Notes: generated by a model not told the origin, from the letters alone. A DNA stretch of 44,152 bases from Acidimicrobiaceae bacterium (GCA_003170315.1 PNAH01000024.1:1-44152), one strand, 5' to 3'. Counted from the stretch's first letter, positions 8,488 to 16,466 are shown. Numbers and translations are program-made.

Positions 8488-9494
8488 CGACCTTCCAGTA
8501 ACGGATCGCTCGGGTTGCGCGTCACGTCGCCGCGCTGGGACTTTCGGCGCCAGGCGATACCGCCCAGCGCCTCGAGGACGATGCGGTTACCCAGGTAGGC
8601 GGTGATCTCGGCGTGGTCGTACGGCGGCGAGACCTCGACGACGTCCACGCCGCCGACGGGCGTTTCCATCGCGATGCGGCGCACCGCGTCGAGCAGTTGA
8701 CGACTCGAAAGTCCACCCGGTTCGGGCGTGCCGGTGCCCGGGGCCGAGCCCGGGTCCACCACGTCGACGTCGACCGACAAAAAGACGGCGTCGCACTCGT
8801 TCATCGCGATGGACATCGCCTCGTCGAGCACGTCGTCGAGCCCGCGCGACACGATCTCGCTCATCTCGAAGGAGCGCATCCCCTGCTCGGCCATCCACCC
8901 CAGCGTCGCGGACTCGGGCCAGTAGCCGCGTAGTCCGATCTGCAAGAAGCGGTCCCCGCGACAGGCACCCGATTCGATCAGCCGCCGCATGGGGGTGCCG
9001 TGTCCGTAGAGCGAACCCATCTGCGAATCACCGGTGTCGGCGTGCGCGTCAAAGTGGATGACCGCGACCCGTCCCCAGCCGACGTGTCGGGCCACGCCGG
9101 TCACGTCGGGCAGGGCGATCGTGTGATCACCACCGAGCACGACGGGGATGACGCCGGCCATGGCGACCGCGGTCACTCGCTCTTCGAGGCGCCGGAGCGA
9201 TTTTTCGGTGTCGCCCGAAGGCATTTCGACGTCACCGAGGTCGACGACCGAGAGGTCTAACAACGCGTCGACGCCGAGGGCCAGACTCGGGCGCATCCCG
9301 TCGTGCGGCAGATAGTCGGTGACGCGGATCGCTTGGGGACCGAAGCGACACCCCGGCCGGTGTGACGTCCCGCCGTCAAAGGGCGCCCCAATGATCGCCG
9401 CGCCCGAGGTCGACCACTGGGACGCCACGTCCGGGTCGGACGCGGGCACGCCGAGGAACGTGGCGTCCGGTCCGTAGAGGTTCCCTATTCGCAC
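8484..9494 (-). CDS. Agmatinase/ureohydrolase family protein
   Basis: A 336-residue binuclear manganese ureohydrolase (arginase/agmatinase/formiminoglutamase fold). The metal ligands are visible as GGDH (121-124), DAHAD (149-153) and SVDVDVVDP (240-248), with GHGTP (164-168) in the substrate loop. The N-terminal IGAPFDGGTSHRPGCRFGP is typical of the agmatinase branch, which splits urea from a guanidino compound such as agmatine or guanidinobutyrate. The start is a GTG at 9494 without a clear ribosome-binding site. It converges with the PLP decarboxylase, with 4 nt of overlap. Agmatine hydrolysis to putrescine is the simplest reading, but specificity within this family varies. Confidence 0.9.
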   Translation of the reverse strand: MRIGNLYGPDATFLGVPASDPDVASQWSTSGAAIIGAPFDGGTSHRPGCRFGPQAIRVTDYLPHDGMRPSLALGVDALLDLSVVDLGDVEMPSGDTEKSLRRLEERVTAVAMAGVIPVVLGGDHTIALPDVTGVARHVGWGRVAVIHFDAHADTGDSQMGSLYGHGTPMRRLIESGACRGDRFLQIGLRGYWPESATLGWMAEQGMRSFEMSEIVSRGLDDVLDEAMSIAMNECDAVFLSVDVDVVDPGSAPGTGTPEPGGLSSRQLLDAVRRIAMETPVGGVDVVEVSPPYDHAEITAYLGNRIVLEALGGIAWRRKSQRGDVTRNPSDPLLEGR

Positions 9495-9524
9495 GAATCG
9501 ACCAGTCCGACAGCCGTCGTTCTA

Positions 9525-10409
9525 CTAGACATAGGTCTTCTTGATCGCCGCGGAAAGTTCGTCGAGGTGATTGACGACCAGTGACACGTGACCGTCACCG
9601 GCGAAGAAGTGGGGGCTCGCGGTCGGCAGCTTTTCGACCAACCACTCGCCGTGCGTGCGTGGGACCATGAGGTCGTGATCGCCGAACCACACGGCGACGG
9701 GCACGGTGATCGTCGTGGGGTCGAATCCCCACTCCTTGATCATCGCCTGGTCGTCATCGTAAAATCCCCGCCACCCGAATTCGAATCCTTGCCGCAGTGA
9801 CGCGACGAAGACCTCTCGTCGCGCCTCGGGTTCAAACGCCGCTTTGTCCGGCTCGCTCAGCAGTCCACCGAACAAGTCAATGATGTCGTCCTTGGTCGCC
9901 GCGCCGAACGTTTCGCCGGCCGTCTCCATGACGATCTCGTACTCCGGACCGCCCTCTTTGGCGAGCGCGAACTCCGCCACGTTTTCCGGTCCCATGCCTT
10001 CGGTCCAGTCAAAGTCAACCGTGGTGGGCACGACACCGGCGAGCGACCACGCCGCGAGACATCGCGGCGTGTCCAGCGCCGCGCAGGCGAGGGCGTGGGG
10101 GCCGCCACCGGACCATCCGACGACGACGTAGTCGCTGCGACCCAAGGCGTCCAACGCCGTGCGGGCGTCACTCACGACCGAGGCGACGTCGCGGCCCTCG
10201 AGACGCGTCGACTTGCCGTATCCGGCGCGCGAGGTCGTGACCAGGAACAGGCTGTGGTCGTCGGCCAGTGGCGCGATCATCTTCACCAAATTTGCCGAAC
10301 CGGGCGTGCCGTGATGAAAGAGGACCGTGTGGCCGGACGGGTCACCGAGGGTCCCCACTTCGAGCTGCCGTCCGTCGGGGGTGTCAATGAGGATTTCGTG
10401 GTAGTTCAT
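9525..10409 (-). CDS. Alpha/beta hydrolase
   Basis: A 294-residue alpha/beta-hydrolase-fold protein. The oxyanion region is FHHGTPGS, the nucleophile elbow is GWSGGG (the central Ser), the acid is probably the Asp in FGDHDLMVP, and the catalytic His is in GDGHVS near the C-terminus. No signal peptide is seen, so it is cytoplasmic. The ATG at 10409 has GGAG 5 nt upstream. It is divergent from the SRPBCC gene; the substrate is unknown. Confidence 0.92.
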   Translation of the reverse strand: MNYHEILIDTPDGRQLEVGTLGDPSGHTVLFHHGTPGSANLVKMIAPLADDHSLFLVTTSRAGYGKSTRLEGRDVASVVSDARTALDALGRSDYVVVGWSGGGPHALACAALDTPRCLAAWSLAGVVPTTVDFDWTEGMGPENVAEFALAKEGGPEYEIVMETAGETFGAATKDDIIDLFGGLLSEPDKAAFEPEARREVFVASLRQGFEFGWRGFYDDDQAMIKEWGFDPTTITVPVAVWFGDHDLMVPRTHGEWLVEKLPTASPHFFAGDGHVSLVVNHLDELSAAIKKTYV

Positions 10410-10441
10410 TGCGCTCCGATCGCCGTGTCAACTCTCCACCA

Positions 10442-10447
10442 TACGCT
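10442..10447 (+). promoter_or_regulatory. -10 element, leaderless start of SRPBCC gene
   Basis: TACGCT, then CACGTC, then GTG at 10454. It fits the window-wide TANNNT-N6-start pattern and supports 10454 as the original start of the gene that is interrupted at 10484. Confidence 0.6.
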
Positions 10448-10453
10448 CACGTC

Positions 10454-10885
10454 GTGTCGTCGTCCCGCTCGATTTCGGTCTCCTGACTGATCCCGGCGAC
10501 CCCGTCGCGGATCTTCGATCTCCTGGCCGATCCGCGCCAACACGTTCGCCTCGACGGCTCCGGTTCGGTGACGTCGGTGAAGAACGCCCCCGAACGATTG
10601 ACGCTCGGCTCGACCTTTTCGATGCACATGAAGATGGGACTCGGCTACGTCACGCGCAACCGCGTCGTCCAATTCCAGGAGAATCGTTCCATTGCGTGGC
10701 ACCACTTCGCGCTGTTCGTGTGGCGCTACGACTTAGAAGCGGTCGACGGTGGCACGCTGGTCACCGAGTCGTTCAACTACGACCGACCGTGGGCGTTCGT
10801 GATCATCGCCCTGGGCTTTCCCCAACGCAACCGCACGGCCATGGAAGGAACGCTGCAACGGCTGGCGACGATCGTCACCGCGTGA
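10454..10885 (+). pseudogene. SRPBCC family gene with in-frame TGA at codon 11
   Basis: The frame from GTG 10454 reads VSSSRSISVS, then TGA at 10484-10486, then LIPATPSRIFDLLADPRQH and onward to a normal stop at 10885 (143 sense codons without the TGA). The segment after the TGA is clearly coding and matches the start of SRPBCC/polyketide-cyclase-like proteins (IFDLLADPxxH, later WRYDLEAVDGGTLVTESF). Two observations show that codons before the TGA belong to the gene: SRSISV followed by xIPAxPxxIFDLL is the usual N-terminus, and a TACGCT element sits exactly 6 nt before the GTG. The TGA could derive from CGA (Arg) by one C-to-T change. Either the gene is inactivated, or translation restarts downstream (for example GTG 10568) giving a protein lacking its first strand and helix. 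A sequencing error cannot be excluded. Confidence 0.7.
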
Positions 10886-11885
10886 CGGCGAGCGCCACTC
10901 CGACGTTCAAGAGTTCGACCCAGGTCTGACCGGGCGTCATCAGGGCCGTCTTGCCGTTCTCCGTCCGGTACTGGACGACGTCGGCTTTGGAGGGGCCCCG
11001 CGACCAGGTACCCATGGTCTCTTTGCCGTCGACGAAGAACGCGGCGGTCCCCGAGCCCTGCAAGTTCGCGTACGAAGCCTCGGTCCCGATGCCGTTCACG
11101 TAGTTCACCAACATGACGATGACGTTCTTGGGCGACTCGCGAACGCCCGTCCCGGTCACGTCGGCCATGCCGAAAAGGGTCCGGTCCCACGACGCGGTGG
11201 CCGTATCCCAGGTCCAGGTCACGGGGTACTGGCTCGGGAAGGGAACGACGAAGCTCACGACCGCTAGTCCGCCCGCTTTCTCCGTCGACCTTCGATACGA
11301 GAAAAGCGGCGGAGGCGGCACCGGCGTGCCACCGAAGGCGAAGAGTTGGGGGGCGATCGCGAACAGGTTGTGCGGCGCGTAGAGGTTGGGATCACGGAAC
11401 ATCGCGGTCCCGGCGCCGGATTCGTCGATCAGTTTCACCGGCGCCGTCGAGATGCTCGCTACTGCGTAGGGCGCACCGCCGGAGTAAGCGAAGATTCCCC
11501 CGAGGGGCCACACGACTTGGGTGTCGGTCGGTCGCACCGAACGAACCGGTCCGACCTTGTCGGGGGCGTGCGAGTTGAAGATTGCCGCCAAACGGGTGAT
11601 CCCGCCGTTCACGATCTCTTCGTAGACGTCGTCGGCCTGGTCGATACCCCACTGGGGAAGCGCTTGGGGGGTGTTCTCGATCTTGACGGTCAGCGCCGGG
11701 CGCTTCACCGAGAGACCGGACGGATCGAGCAGACCGGTCAAAGGCGCTCTCGCGTACTGGGGCAACGTCGTGGTCGTCGTCGGGGACGTTGGCGTGGTGG
11801 TGTTCTTATGAGAGTGGAAGTAGACCACCCCTGCGATGGCCCCGACGACGAGCACGACCACGACCACGGAAAGTGTTTTTCGCAC
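10875..11885 (-). CDS. DUF3048 domain-containing membrane-anchored protein
   Basis: A 336-residue protein with one N-terminal hydrophobic segment (about residues 5-23) that acts as a membrane anchor or uncleaved signal, then a Thr/Pro-rich linker (about 28-43) and an extracytoplasmic DUF3048 region. Conserved stretches are RPALTVKIENTPQALPQWGIDQADDVYEE, GGITRLAAIF and VGPVRSVRPTD, as in B. subtilis YerB. The function of the family is unknown, with an envelope role inferred from location. The GTG at 11885 is preceded by TAGGTT exactly 6 nt upstream. Its 3' end overlaps the SRPBCC gene by 11 bp, tail to tail. Confidence 0.88.
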   Translation of the reverse strand: MRKTLSVVVVVLVVGAIAGVVYFHSHKNTTTPTSPTTTTTLPQYARAPLTGLLDPSGLSVKRPALTVKIENTPQALPQWGIDQADDVYEEIVNGGITRLAAIFNSHAPDKVGPVRSVRPTDTQVVWPLGGIFAYSGGAPYAVASISTAPVKLIDESGAGTAMFRDPNLYAPHNLFAIAPQLFAFGGTPVPPPPLFSYRRSTEKAGGLAVVSFVVPFPSQYPVTWTWDTATASWDRTLFGMADVTGTGVRESPKNVIVMLVNYVNGIGTEASYANLQGSGTAAFFVDGKETMGTWSRGPSKADVVQYRTENGKTALMTPGQTWVELLNVGVALAVTR

Positions 11886-11891
11886 ACCCTA

Positions 11892-11897
11892 AACCTA
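11892..11897 (-). promoter_or_regulatory. -10 element, leaderless start of DUF3048 gene
   Basis: Minus strand TAGGTT, then TAGGGT, then GTG at 11885. Another TANNNT-like word lies within the spacer itself. Confidence 0.6.
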
Positions 11898-11913
11898 GTT
11901 AAGGACGCTCCAT

Positions 11914-12387
11914 TTACGGTGCCACCTCGTCGCGCGCCAGTCGTTTGAAGATCACCGTGTGAGGCAACATCGTCTCGGCACTGAGGTGCTCTGATCCCTC
12001 GACCCGCAGCCACCCCACCGATTCGTAGAAGCCCAGCGCCGTGTCACGTCCGTTGGCCCAGACCTGTTCGACGCCACGCGCACCAAGGTCCTCTTCGGCG
12101 AAGGCGAGCAGGCGGGCGCCGTAGCCTCGTCCCTGGACGTCAAAGTCGGTCGCCATGTAGCGCAATTGCACGGTGACCAGCTCCGAGTTCATCGGTGGCG
12201 CCGACGGGAAGAACGACGCGCTCACGACGAGACGAGAGCCGATGAACCCGCCGTAGTGCAAGGAGGTCTTCTCCCCGTCGCGGGGATCCGGGTGATAGAT
12301 CGTGGGGTCGTCATTGCGCAGGACTCTTCGACGAAGTTCGTGCAGTTGGTCGGCCGAGACGCGCGCGACGCGCAGTTCGTCAGACAA
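11914..12387 (-). CDS. GNAT family N-acetyltransferase
   Basis: A 157-residue GNAT protein. The acetyl-CoA-binding motif A is LRYMATDFDVQGRGYGARLLAFAEE (Q-x-x-G-x-G/A), and motif B is ALGFYESVGWLRVEG. The N-terminal region (RVLRNDDPTIYHPDPRDGEKTSLHYGG) resembles a set of small GNATs of unknown substrate. The start is a TTG at 12387 inside the end of the preceding gene (8-nt overlap), so it is the third and last gene of a translationally coupled operon with another GNAT and a PaiB-like protein. Confidence 0.85.
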   Translation of the reverse strand: MSDELRVARVSADQLHELRRRVLRNDDPTIYHPDPRDGEKTSLHYGGFIGSRLVVSASFFPSAPPMNSELVTVQLRYMATDFDVQGRGYGARLLAFAEEDLGARGVEQVWANGRDTALGFYESVGWLRVEGSEHLSAETMLPHTVIFKRLARDEVAP

Positions 12388-12877
12388 GGCGTTGCACCAT
12401 GGTCTCCAAGGTCAGCGAATGGTCGCGGTCCATACGAAAACTCTCCCCGGTCGGGCGAAACCCCACCTTCTCATAGAAGGCGCGAGCGCGCGGCACCGAA
12501 GTCGTCACGTGCAAGTAGACCTCGGCGACGCCGTGGCTCCTGGCCCAGTCGTCAATGGCGCGTACCAACAATGCCGCCGTTCCACTTCCCCGTTCGCTCG
12601 GCGTGACGTACATGCCGTAGAGCCATCGGGTTCCGGGGTAGGCGTCATTGAAGCCACCCGAGACCATGCCGACCACGACGCCGTCTCGATCGGCGAGGTA
12701 ATACAGGCGAGTGGAGGCGGCGTTTTTCCACTGCGCGTCGGACCAGAGCACCGACTCCTCGTAGGTCGAGCCGTAGGCGTCGGGAGTATCGGTGAGCGCC
12801 TCGAGGCGAATCGCGCGAAGGTCCTGCCAGTCGAGGAGCCCGCAGAGGCGCAGGGTCAGGGTCGACTCACGCGTCAT
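12380..12877 (-). CDS. GNAT family N-acetyltransferase
   Basis: A 165-residue GNAT protein. The N-terminus (DWQDLRAIRLEALTDTPDAYGSTYEE) is typical of stand-alone GNATs. Motif A is LYGMYVTPSERGSGTAALLVRAI and motif B is ARAFYEKVGFRPTGES. It starts within the PaiB-like gene (11-nt overlap) and overlaps the next GNAT by 8 nt, so all three are co-translated. In B. subtilis the paiB neighbour paiA is a GNAT that acetylates polyamines; a similar role here is possible but not shown by sequence. Confidence 0.88.
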   Translation of the reverse strand: MTRESTLTLRLCGLLDWQDLRAIRLEALTDTPDAYGSTYEESVLWSDAQWKNAASTRLYYLADRDGVVVGMVSGGFNDAYPGTRWLYGMYVTPSERGSGTAALLVRAIDDWARSHGVAEVYLHVTTSVPRARAFYEKVGFRPTGESFRMDRDHSLTLETMVQRLV

Positions 12878-13484
12878 CGGTCATGCGCGCGGCCACGTTG
12901 CGTTCGGCCGGACTGCCTTGGGCCAGGTTGTCGCGCACCGAGTCGTGGTCCACCGCTGGTCGATTCTGTGAGAGCTTGGCCTTGCCCTGGATCGCCTCGA
13001 CGTCGATCTCGATGCCGACGATGGCCTTCACTTGCCGCTCGACGTACTCATTCGGCGCGTCCTCGACGCGCCACTCGGGCGAGCGATCGGCCTCGAACTG
13101 GCTGGTCAGTACGCGCACCTGTCGCTGGAGCCAGTCAGGGTCGTCGTGCACGGTGAGGCGACCTCGGACTTCGGCCGCCACGTAGTTCCAGGTCGGTACC
13201 ACCCCGGGACTCTCGAAGCGGCTCGGGTAGTTCGACGGCGACACGTACGCACTCGCCACCAGGAAGAGCCCGAGTACTTCGTCCCCGTCGTTCAGCGAGC
13301 GCCACCACGAATTGGCCTTGGCGAGGTGCGAGAAGATCTTCGTGCGGTCCTCGCTCACGACGACCGGCACGAAGACGCTCTGGAGGCCGTCGGACTTAGC
13401 GACCACCAGCATGCCGGCTCCGGCCTCGCGGATGATGGCCCACGCGGCCTCTTCGTCGATGGCGTGCTTCGGAGGAACGTACAC
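12867..13484 (-). CDS. PaiB-like FMN-binding negative transcriptional regulator
   Basis: A 205-residue split-barrel flavin-binding protein of the PaiB family. The family start MYVPPKHA is followed by VPVVVSEDRTKIFSHLAKANSWW, AYVSPSNYPSR, VPTWNYVAAEVRG and, near the end, KAIVGIEIDVEAIQGKAKLSQNRP. B. subtilis PaiB is linked to repression of sporulation and degradative-enzyme genes, though most members are biochemically uncharacterised. The start GTG at 13484 is without a strong ribosome-binding site; AAGAAT 6 nt before it is a weak -10-like word. It is the first gene of a three-gene operon with two GNATs. Confidence 0.9.
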   Translation of the reverse strand: MYVPPKHAIDEEAAWAIIREAGAGMLVVAKSDGLQSVFVPVVVSEDRTKIFSHLAKANSWWRSLNDGDEVLGLFLVASAYVSPSNYPSRFESPGVVPTWNYVAAEVRGRLTVHDDPDWLQRQVRVLTSQFEADRSPEWRVEDAPNEYVERQVKAIVGIEIDVEAIQGKAKLSQNRPAVDHDSVRDNLAQGSPAERNVAARMTDDA

Positions 13485-13532
13485 GTCACCATTCTTCCAC
13501 GCTGCACGGCAGCAACGTCCGAGCGTCCGCTC

Positions 13533-14939
13533 TCACGTACCTTCCGGGGAGGCGCGCGCCGCGAGGTCGTCGCGGCGCGGCAGGCGAGCCGAATAGATGC
13601 TGTACCCGTCAATCTGGCGAACGAGGAACGTCGCGATCGCGGTCGCGGCCATCATCGGTACGGCCAGCGAGAAGCCGCTGTGCGTCAGCTCGAGCACCAG
13701 CACCAGACCGGCCAGCGGGGCCTGCATCGAAGCCCCGATCATTGCGGCCGCGCCCACGAGGGCGAAGGCCCCGACGGGGGTACCGGGCCACAGGTGGATC
13801 CAGAGCGCGCCGAAACACGCCCCGAAGAGCGCGCCGGTCGCCAGGAACGGCGTGAAGAGACCGCCCGCGGCACCGCCGCCGAGCATCATCGCGGTGACGA
13901 ATGGCTTCAGCGCGAAGAGCGCGAACAACAGTGCGACGCCGCCAATGCCGAGGAAGGCTTGGTGGGCCATGTCCTTGCCGTTACCGAAGAGCTGCGGATA
14001 CCAGATTCCGACGACGCCGAGTATCGCGAAGGCGACCGGCATGATCCATAAGATGTGCGGTCCCTTCGCGCGATAGTGCGAAGCCCAGCCAATCAACCGA
14101 ACGTAGAAGACCGCGAGGAGACCGATCACGACACCGGCCAACAGCGACCAGACCATCAGCGATCCGCTGAAGCGGTAGCCCGGAATGTCGGCGTAAGTGG
14201 CGCCGCTCGGGAGATACAGCCACGCCACCATCGTGGCGATGAGCGACGTCGCGAGCGCGGGCATCACCACCGGCAACGAGAAGCTGCCGTAAAGGACTTC
14301 GGCCGTGAAGATGGCCCCTCCGAGCGGCACGTTGTATACGCAAGCCAGTCCCGCGCCGCCACCACAGGCCACGAGCAGACGCTTTTGCGCCGGACTCAAA
14401 TTGAACCAGTGCGAGACCACGCTGCCCGACACGCCGCCCATCAACTTCGGCGCGGCCTCTCGTCCGATCGAAGCACCGAGGCCGATCACGACTTCTGAGA
14501 CGATCGAGGTGAGAAAACTCCGCCGGAGCGATAGTTCCCCATCACCGTTCCAAATGGCGTCATCGATATCAGAACGTTCGTGCTTGAGATAACGCCTGAT
14601 CAAGTACCACGAGACCGCCCCGACGGCGCTCCCGATCAACAGAACCACGATGCGCCGACTCGAACTCACCGCCGCCACCGCGTTCTCAAAGTATCCGGCG
14701 TGGTAGTGGAATCCGGCGCGTTCCACTTCGGCGAGGAGCCACATCAAAAGGTCGCCGAACAGGCCGGTGGCGATGCCTACCAACCCGACCGCGAGCCAGA
14801 ACTTCGGGGTGAGACGCGCCTCACCGTCGTGCGTCACGTTCGGCTGTTCCATCGCGCCGCGGCCCGAGGGAACCCTGCGTTTGATCATCGGAGGAGGATC
14901 GCGAAGGCGTTCACTCTTGGTGTTGCGCTTTCGCACCAT
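13533..14939 (-). CDS. ClC family chloride channel/antiporter
   Basis: A 468-residue multi-pass membrane protein of the ClC family with about ten or more hydrophobic helices. The second selectivity motif is GLGASIGREAAPKLMG, containing the gating Glu of the GREGP consensus. GGGAAGGLFTPFLATGALFG matches the GGxxGGxFxP motif. The first motif, GSGIP, is not visible at its usual place (the segment reads KHERSDIDDAIWNGDG), which marks a divergent branch. No C-terminal CBS domains are present. The ATG at 14939 is preferred since GGAGAGG lies 4 nt upstream; a GTG at 14951 is in frame. Transport of chloride with protons is the family default; the ion here is inferred. Confidence 0.9.
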   Translation of the reverse strand: MVRKRNTKSERLRDPPPMIKRRVPSGRGAMEQPNVTHDGEARLTPKFWLAVGLVGIATGLFGDLLMWLLAEVERAGFHYHAGYFENAVAAVSSSRRIVVLLIGSAVGAVSWYLIRRYLKHERSDIDDAIWNGDGELSLRRSFLTSIVSEVVIGLGASIGREAAPKLMGGVSGSVVSHWFNLSPAQKRLLVACGGGAGLACVYNVPLGGAIFTAEVLYGSFSLPVVMPALATSLIATMVAWLYLPSGATYADIPGYRFSGSLMVWSLLAGVVIGLLAVFYVRLIGWASHYRAKGPHILWIMPVAFAILGVVGIWYPQLFGNGKDMAHQAFLGIGGVALLFALFALKPFVTAMMLGGGAAGGLFTPFLATGALFGACFGALWIHLWPGTPVGAFALVGAAAMIGASMQAPLAGLVLVLELTHSGFSLAVPMMAATAIATFLVRQIDGYSIYSARLPRRDDLAARASPEGT

Positions 14940-14952
14940 GTACCTCTCCACG

Positions 14953-14993
14953 TAGTGGCTACGACCATGGTAGTGGTCGGCTATTTGCCACTA
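14953..14993. repeat. Nested inverted repeat between pirin and ClC genes
   Basis: An outer stem TAGTGGC (14953-14959) pairs with GCCACTA (14987-14993), and an inner stem CGACCA (14962-14967) pairs with TGGTCG (14974-14979). On the minus strand it lies just before the ClC start and also contains CCACTAC twice. It could be an operator or a leader hairpin. There is no T-run to make it a classic terminator. Confidence 0.45.
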
Positions 14994-15044
14994 TCTCGCT
15001 CGAAAAAGTTGGCGGCTCCTCGTTCAGCTCTTAAACGGACCCGA

Positions 15045-15932
15045 TCAACGCAACGCCATGAGCCAAGGCGGCGGACCCACCTCGATGCGCGCGAACGGTG
15101 AGGCGACGTGACCAAAACGCGCGTCCCCGGTAGCCCACGCCCGCCACGCGTCGGAGATCTCGTCTTGCGTGCGCGCCACGAAGTTCCACCACATGAACAG
15201 TCGCTCGTCGAAAGGAACGCCGCCGATCAGCATCGCCCGACTCGGACCACTCGAGTCGAATCGGCACTCGTCGCGTCCCGCGCCGAGGTACGCCAAGGCG
15301 CCTGGTCGTATGACGACGTCGTCGACCAACACGGCGCCGTTCGCCACGATCAGCGCGTACTCGTAGGTCGGATCGAGGGCCACCGTGACGGGACCTCCGT
15401 GAAAGTCGAGTTCGACGCCGACGTGGTCGCTGTCTCGGCGGGCCGGTGAACTGACGTCGACGAAAGTGCCGACGAGGACGGTCCCGGTGAGATTCGCCAT
15501 TTCGGCTCGGGGCAGTTCGTCGAAGTGTTCGAAATCGGCGCCACCGTCGCGGGTCATTGATGGTTGCGCGACCCAGAGTTGCATGCCGTGCATCTCGCCC
15601 GAGCGAAGTCCGGGGTTCTCCTCGGAGTGTGCCACCCCGTGGCCCGAGGTCATGAGATTCAACTGGCCGGCTCGAATCAGCTGCTCGGAGCCGAGACTGT
15701 CACGGTGCAAGAACTCGCCGCCGAAGAGCCACGTCACGGTCTGCAGTCCGAGGTGCGGATGCGGCGCCACGTCAATGGATCGATCCGGGCTCAGCGACAT
15801 CGGTCCCATATGATCCACGAAACACCACGCGCCGACGGTCCGTCGTCCTTTGGTCGGAAGGGCGCGTCGAACGCGAAGTTCTGCTACCTGCGCTTCGCAG
15901 CTCTCGATGATTTCGACTCGGTTATCAGTCAC
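15045..15932 (-). CDS. Pirin family protein
   Basis: A 295-residue bicupin of the pirin family. The N-terminal cupin shows the metal-binding set HPHLGLQTVTWLFGGEFLHRDSLG and GHGVAHSEE (three His and one Glu), followed by QLWV. The C-terminal cupin contains GALAYLGAG and LIGGVPF. Bacterial pirins can have quercetin dioxygenase activity or bind metabolic enzymes; the substrate here is unknown. The start is a GTG at 15932 with GGGAAGG 6 nt upstream. It precedes the ClC gene on the same strand, 105 bp away. Confidence 0.93.
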   Translation of the reverse strand: MTDNRVEIIESCEAQVAELRVRRALPTKGRRTVGAWCFVDHMGPMSLSPDRSIDVAPHPHLGLQTVTWLFGGEFLHRDSLGSEQLIRAGQLNLMTSGHGVAHSEENPGLRSGEMHGMQLWVAQPSMTRDGGADFEHFDELPRAEMANLTGTVLVGTFVDVSSPARRDSDHVGVELDFHGGPVTVALDPTYEYALIVANGAVLVDDVVIRPGALAYLGAGRDECRFDSSGPSRAMLIGGVPFDERLFMWWNFVARTQDEISDAWRAWATGDARFGHVASPFARIEVGPPPWLMALR

Positions 15933-15986
15933 AATCGACCTTCCCTACTTCGGCGAAGAGCCGGTCATCGCGATCGGACCGGTCTC

Positions 15987-16454
15987 TTACGCGTCGTACG
16001 CAGCTTGCAACTTGTTGCAATCGATCTTGCCCATGGCCATCATCGCGTCTCGAACGCGACCGGACTTCTCCGGATCAGGGTCACCCAACAGCTCCGAAAG
16101 AAGTCTCGGAATGATTTGCCACGAAAGACCGAATTGGTCCTTCAGCCAGCCGCACCGTCCCGCTTCGCCGCCCTCGCCGAGAGACGACCAGTAGAAGTCG
16201 ACTTCGGCATGGTCCTGGCAGGAGACAAACAGGGAGAACGCCTCGCTGAGAGCGAACGTCGGACCGCCATTCATTATCGTGAACGTCAAATTCTCGATAC
16301 GAATCGTCCCAATGACAAATCCTCCATTGGGCATCGTCGGCTCGTCCATCCGCGTGACGTTGACGATCTCGGAGTTGGCGAAAACACGGGCGTAGAACTC
16401 GAGCGCCTGTTCCGCGTCGTCATCAAACCACAGGAAGGGAGAGACGTCCACCAT
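15987..16454 (-). CDS. VOC/PhnB-like protein (3-demethylubiquinone methyltransferase-like domain)
   Basis: A 155-residue protein of the glyoxalase/PhnB superfamily. Conserved features are the start VSPFLWFDDDAEQALEFYARVF, the middle ALSEAFSLFVSCQDHAEVD, and WLKDQFGLSWQIIPRLLSELL with DPEKSGRVRDAMMAMGKID at the end. Such proteins are dioxygenase-fold dimers, mostly without known substrate. The ATG at 16454 is chosen over an upstream start at 16496, as TACTAT lies exactly 6 nt before it and family members begin at this point. Confidence 0.88.
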   Translation of the reverse strand: MVDVSPFLWFDDDAEQALEFYARVFANSEIVNVTRMDEPTMPNGGFVIGTIRIENLTFTIMNGGPTFALSEAFSLFVSCQDHAEVDFYWSSLGEGGEAGRCGWLKDQFGLSWQIIPRLLSELLGDPDPEKSGRVRDAMMAMGKIDCNKLQAAYDA

Positions 16455-16460
16455 GGCTTC

Positions 16461-16466
16461 ATAGTA
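16461..16466 (-). promoter_or_regulatory. -10 element, leaderless start of PhnB-like gene
   Basis: Minus strand TACTAT, GAAGCC, then ATG at 16454. It is one of the best matches to the TATAAT consensus in the window. Confidence 0.6.

Noticed and set aside
10484..10486. Selenocysteine readthrough of the TGA in the SRPBCC gene
   Set aside because: No catalytic role is known for a residue at this position in the family, and no selenocysteine-insertion hairpin was seen just downstream. A nonsense mutation is simpler.
12302..14051. Long plus-strand frames opposite the GNAT, PaiB and ClC genes
   Set aside because: The minus-strand proteins have clear family motifs, while the plus-strand frames are Arg/His-rich and unrecognisable.
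14940..15044. Fluoride (crcB) riboswitch upstream of the ClC gene
   Set aside because: Some ClC proteins export fluoride under this riboswitch, but the conserved core sequence was not found on the minus strand; only a nested hairpin is present.
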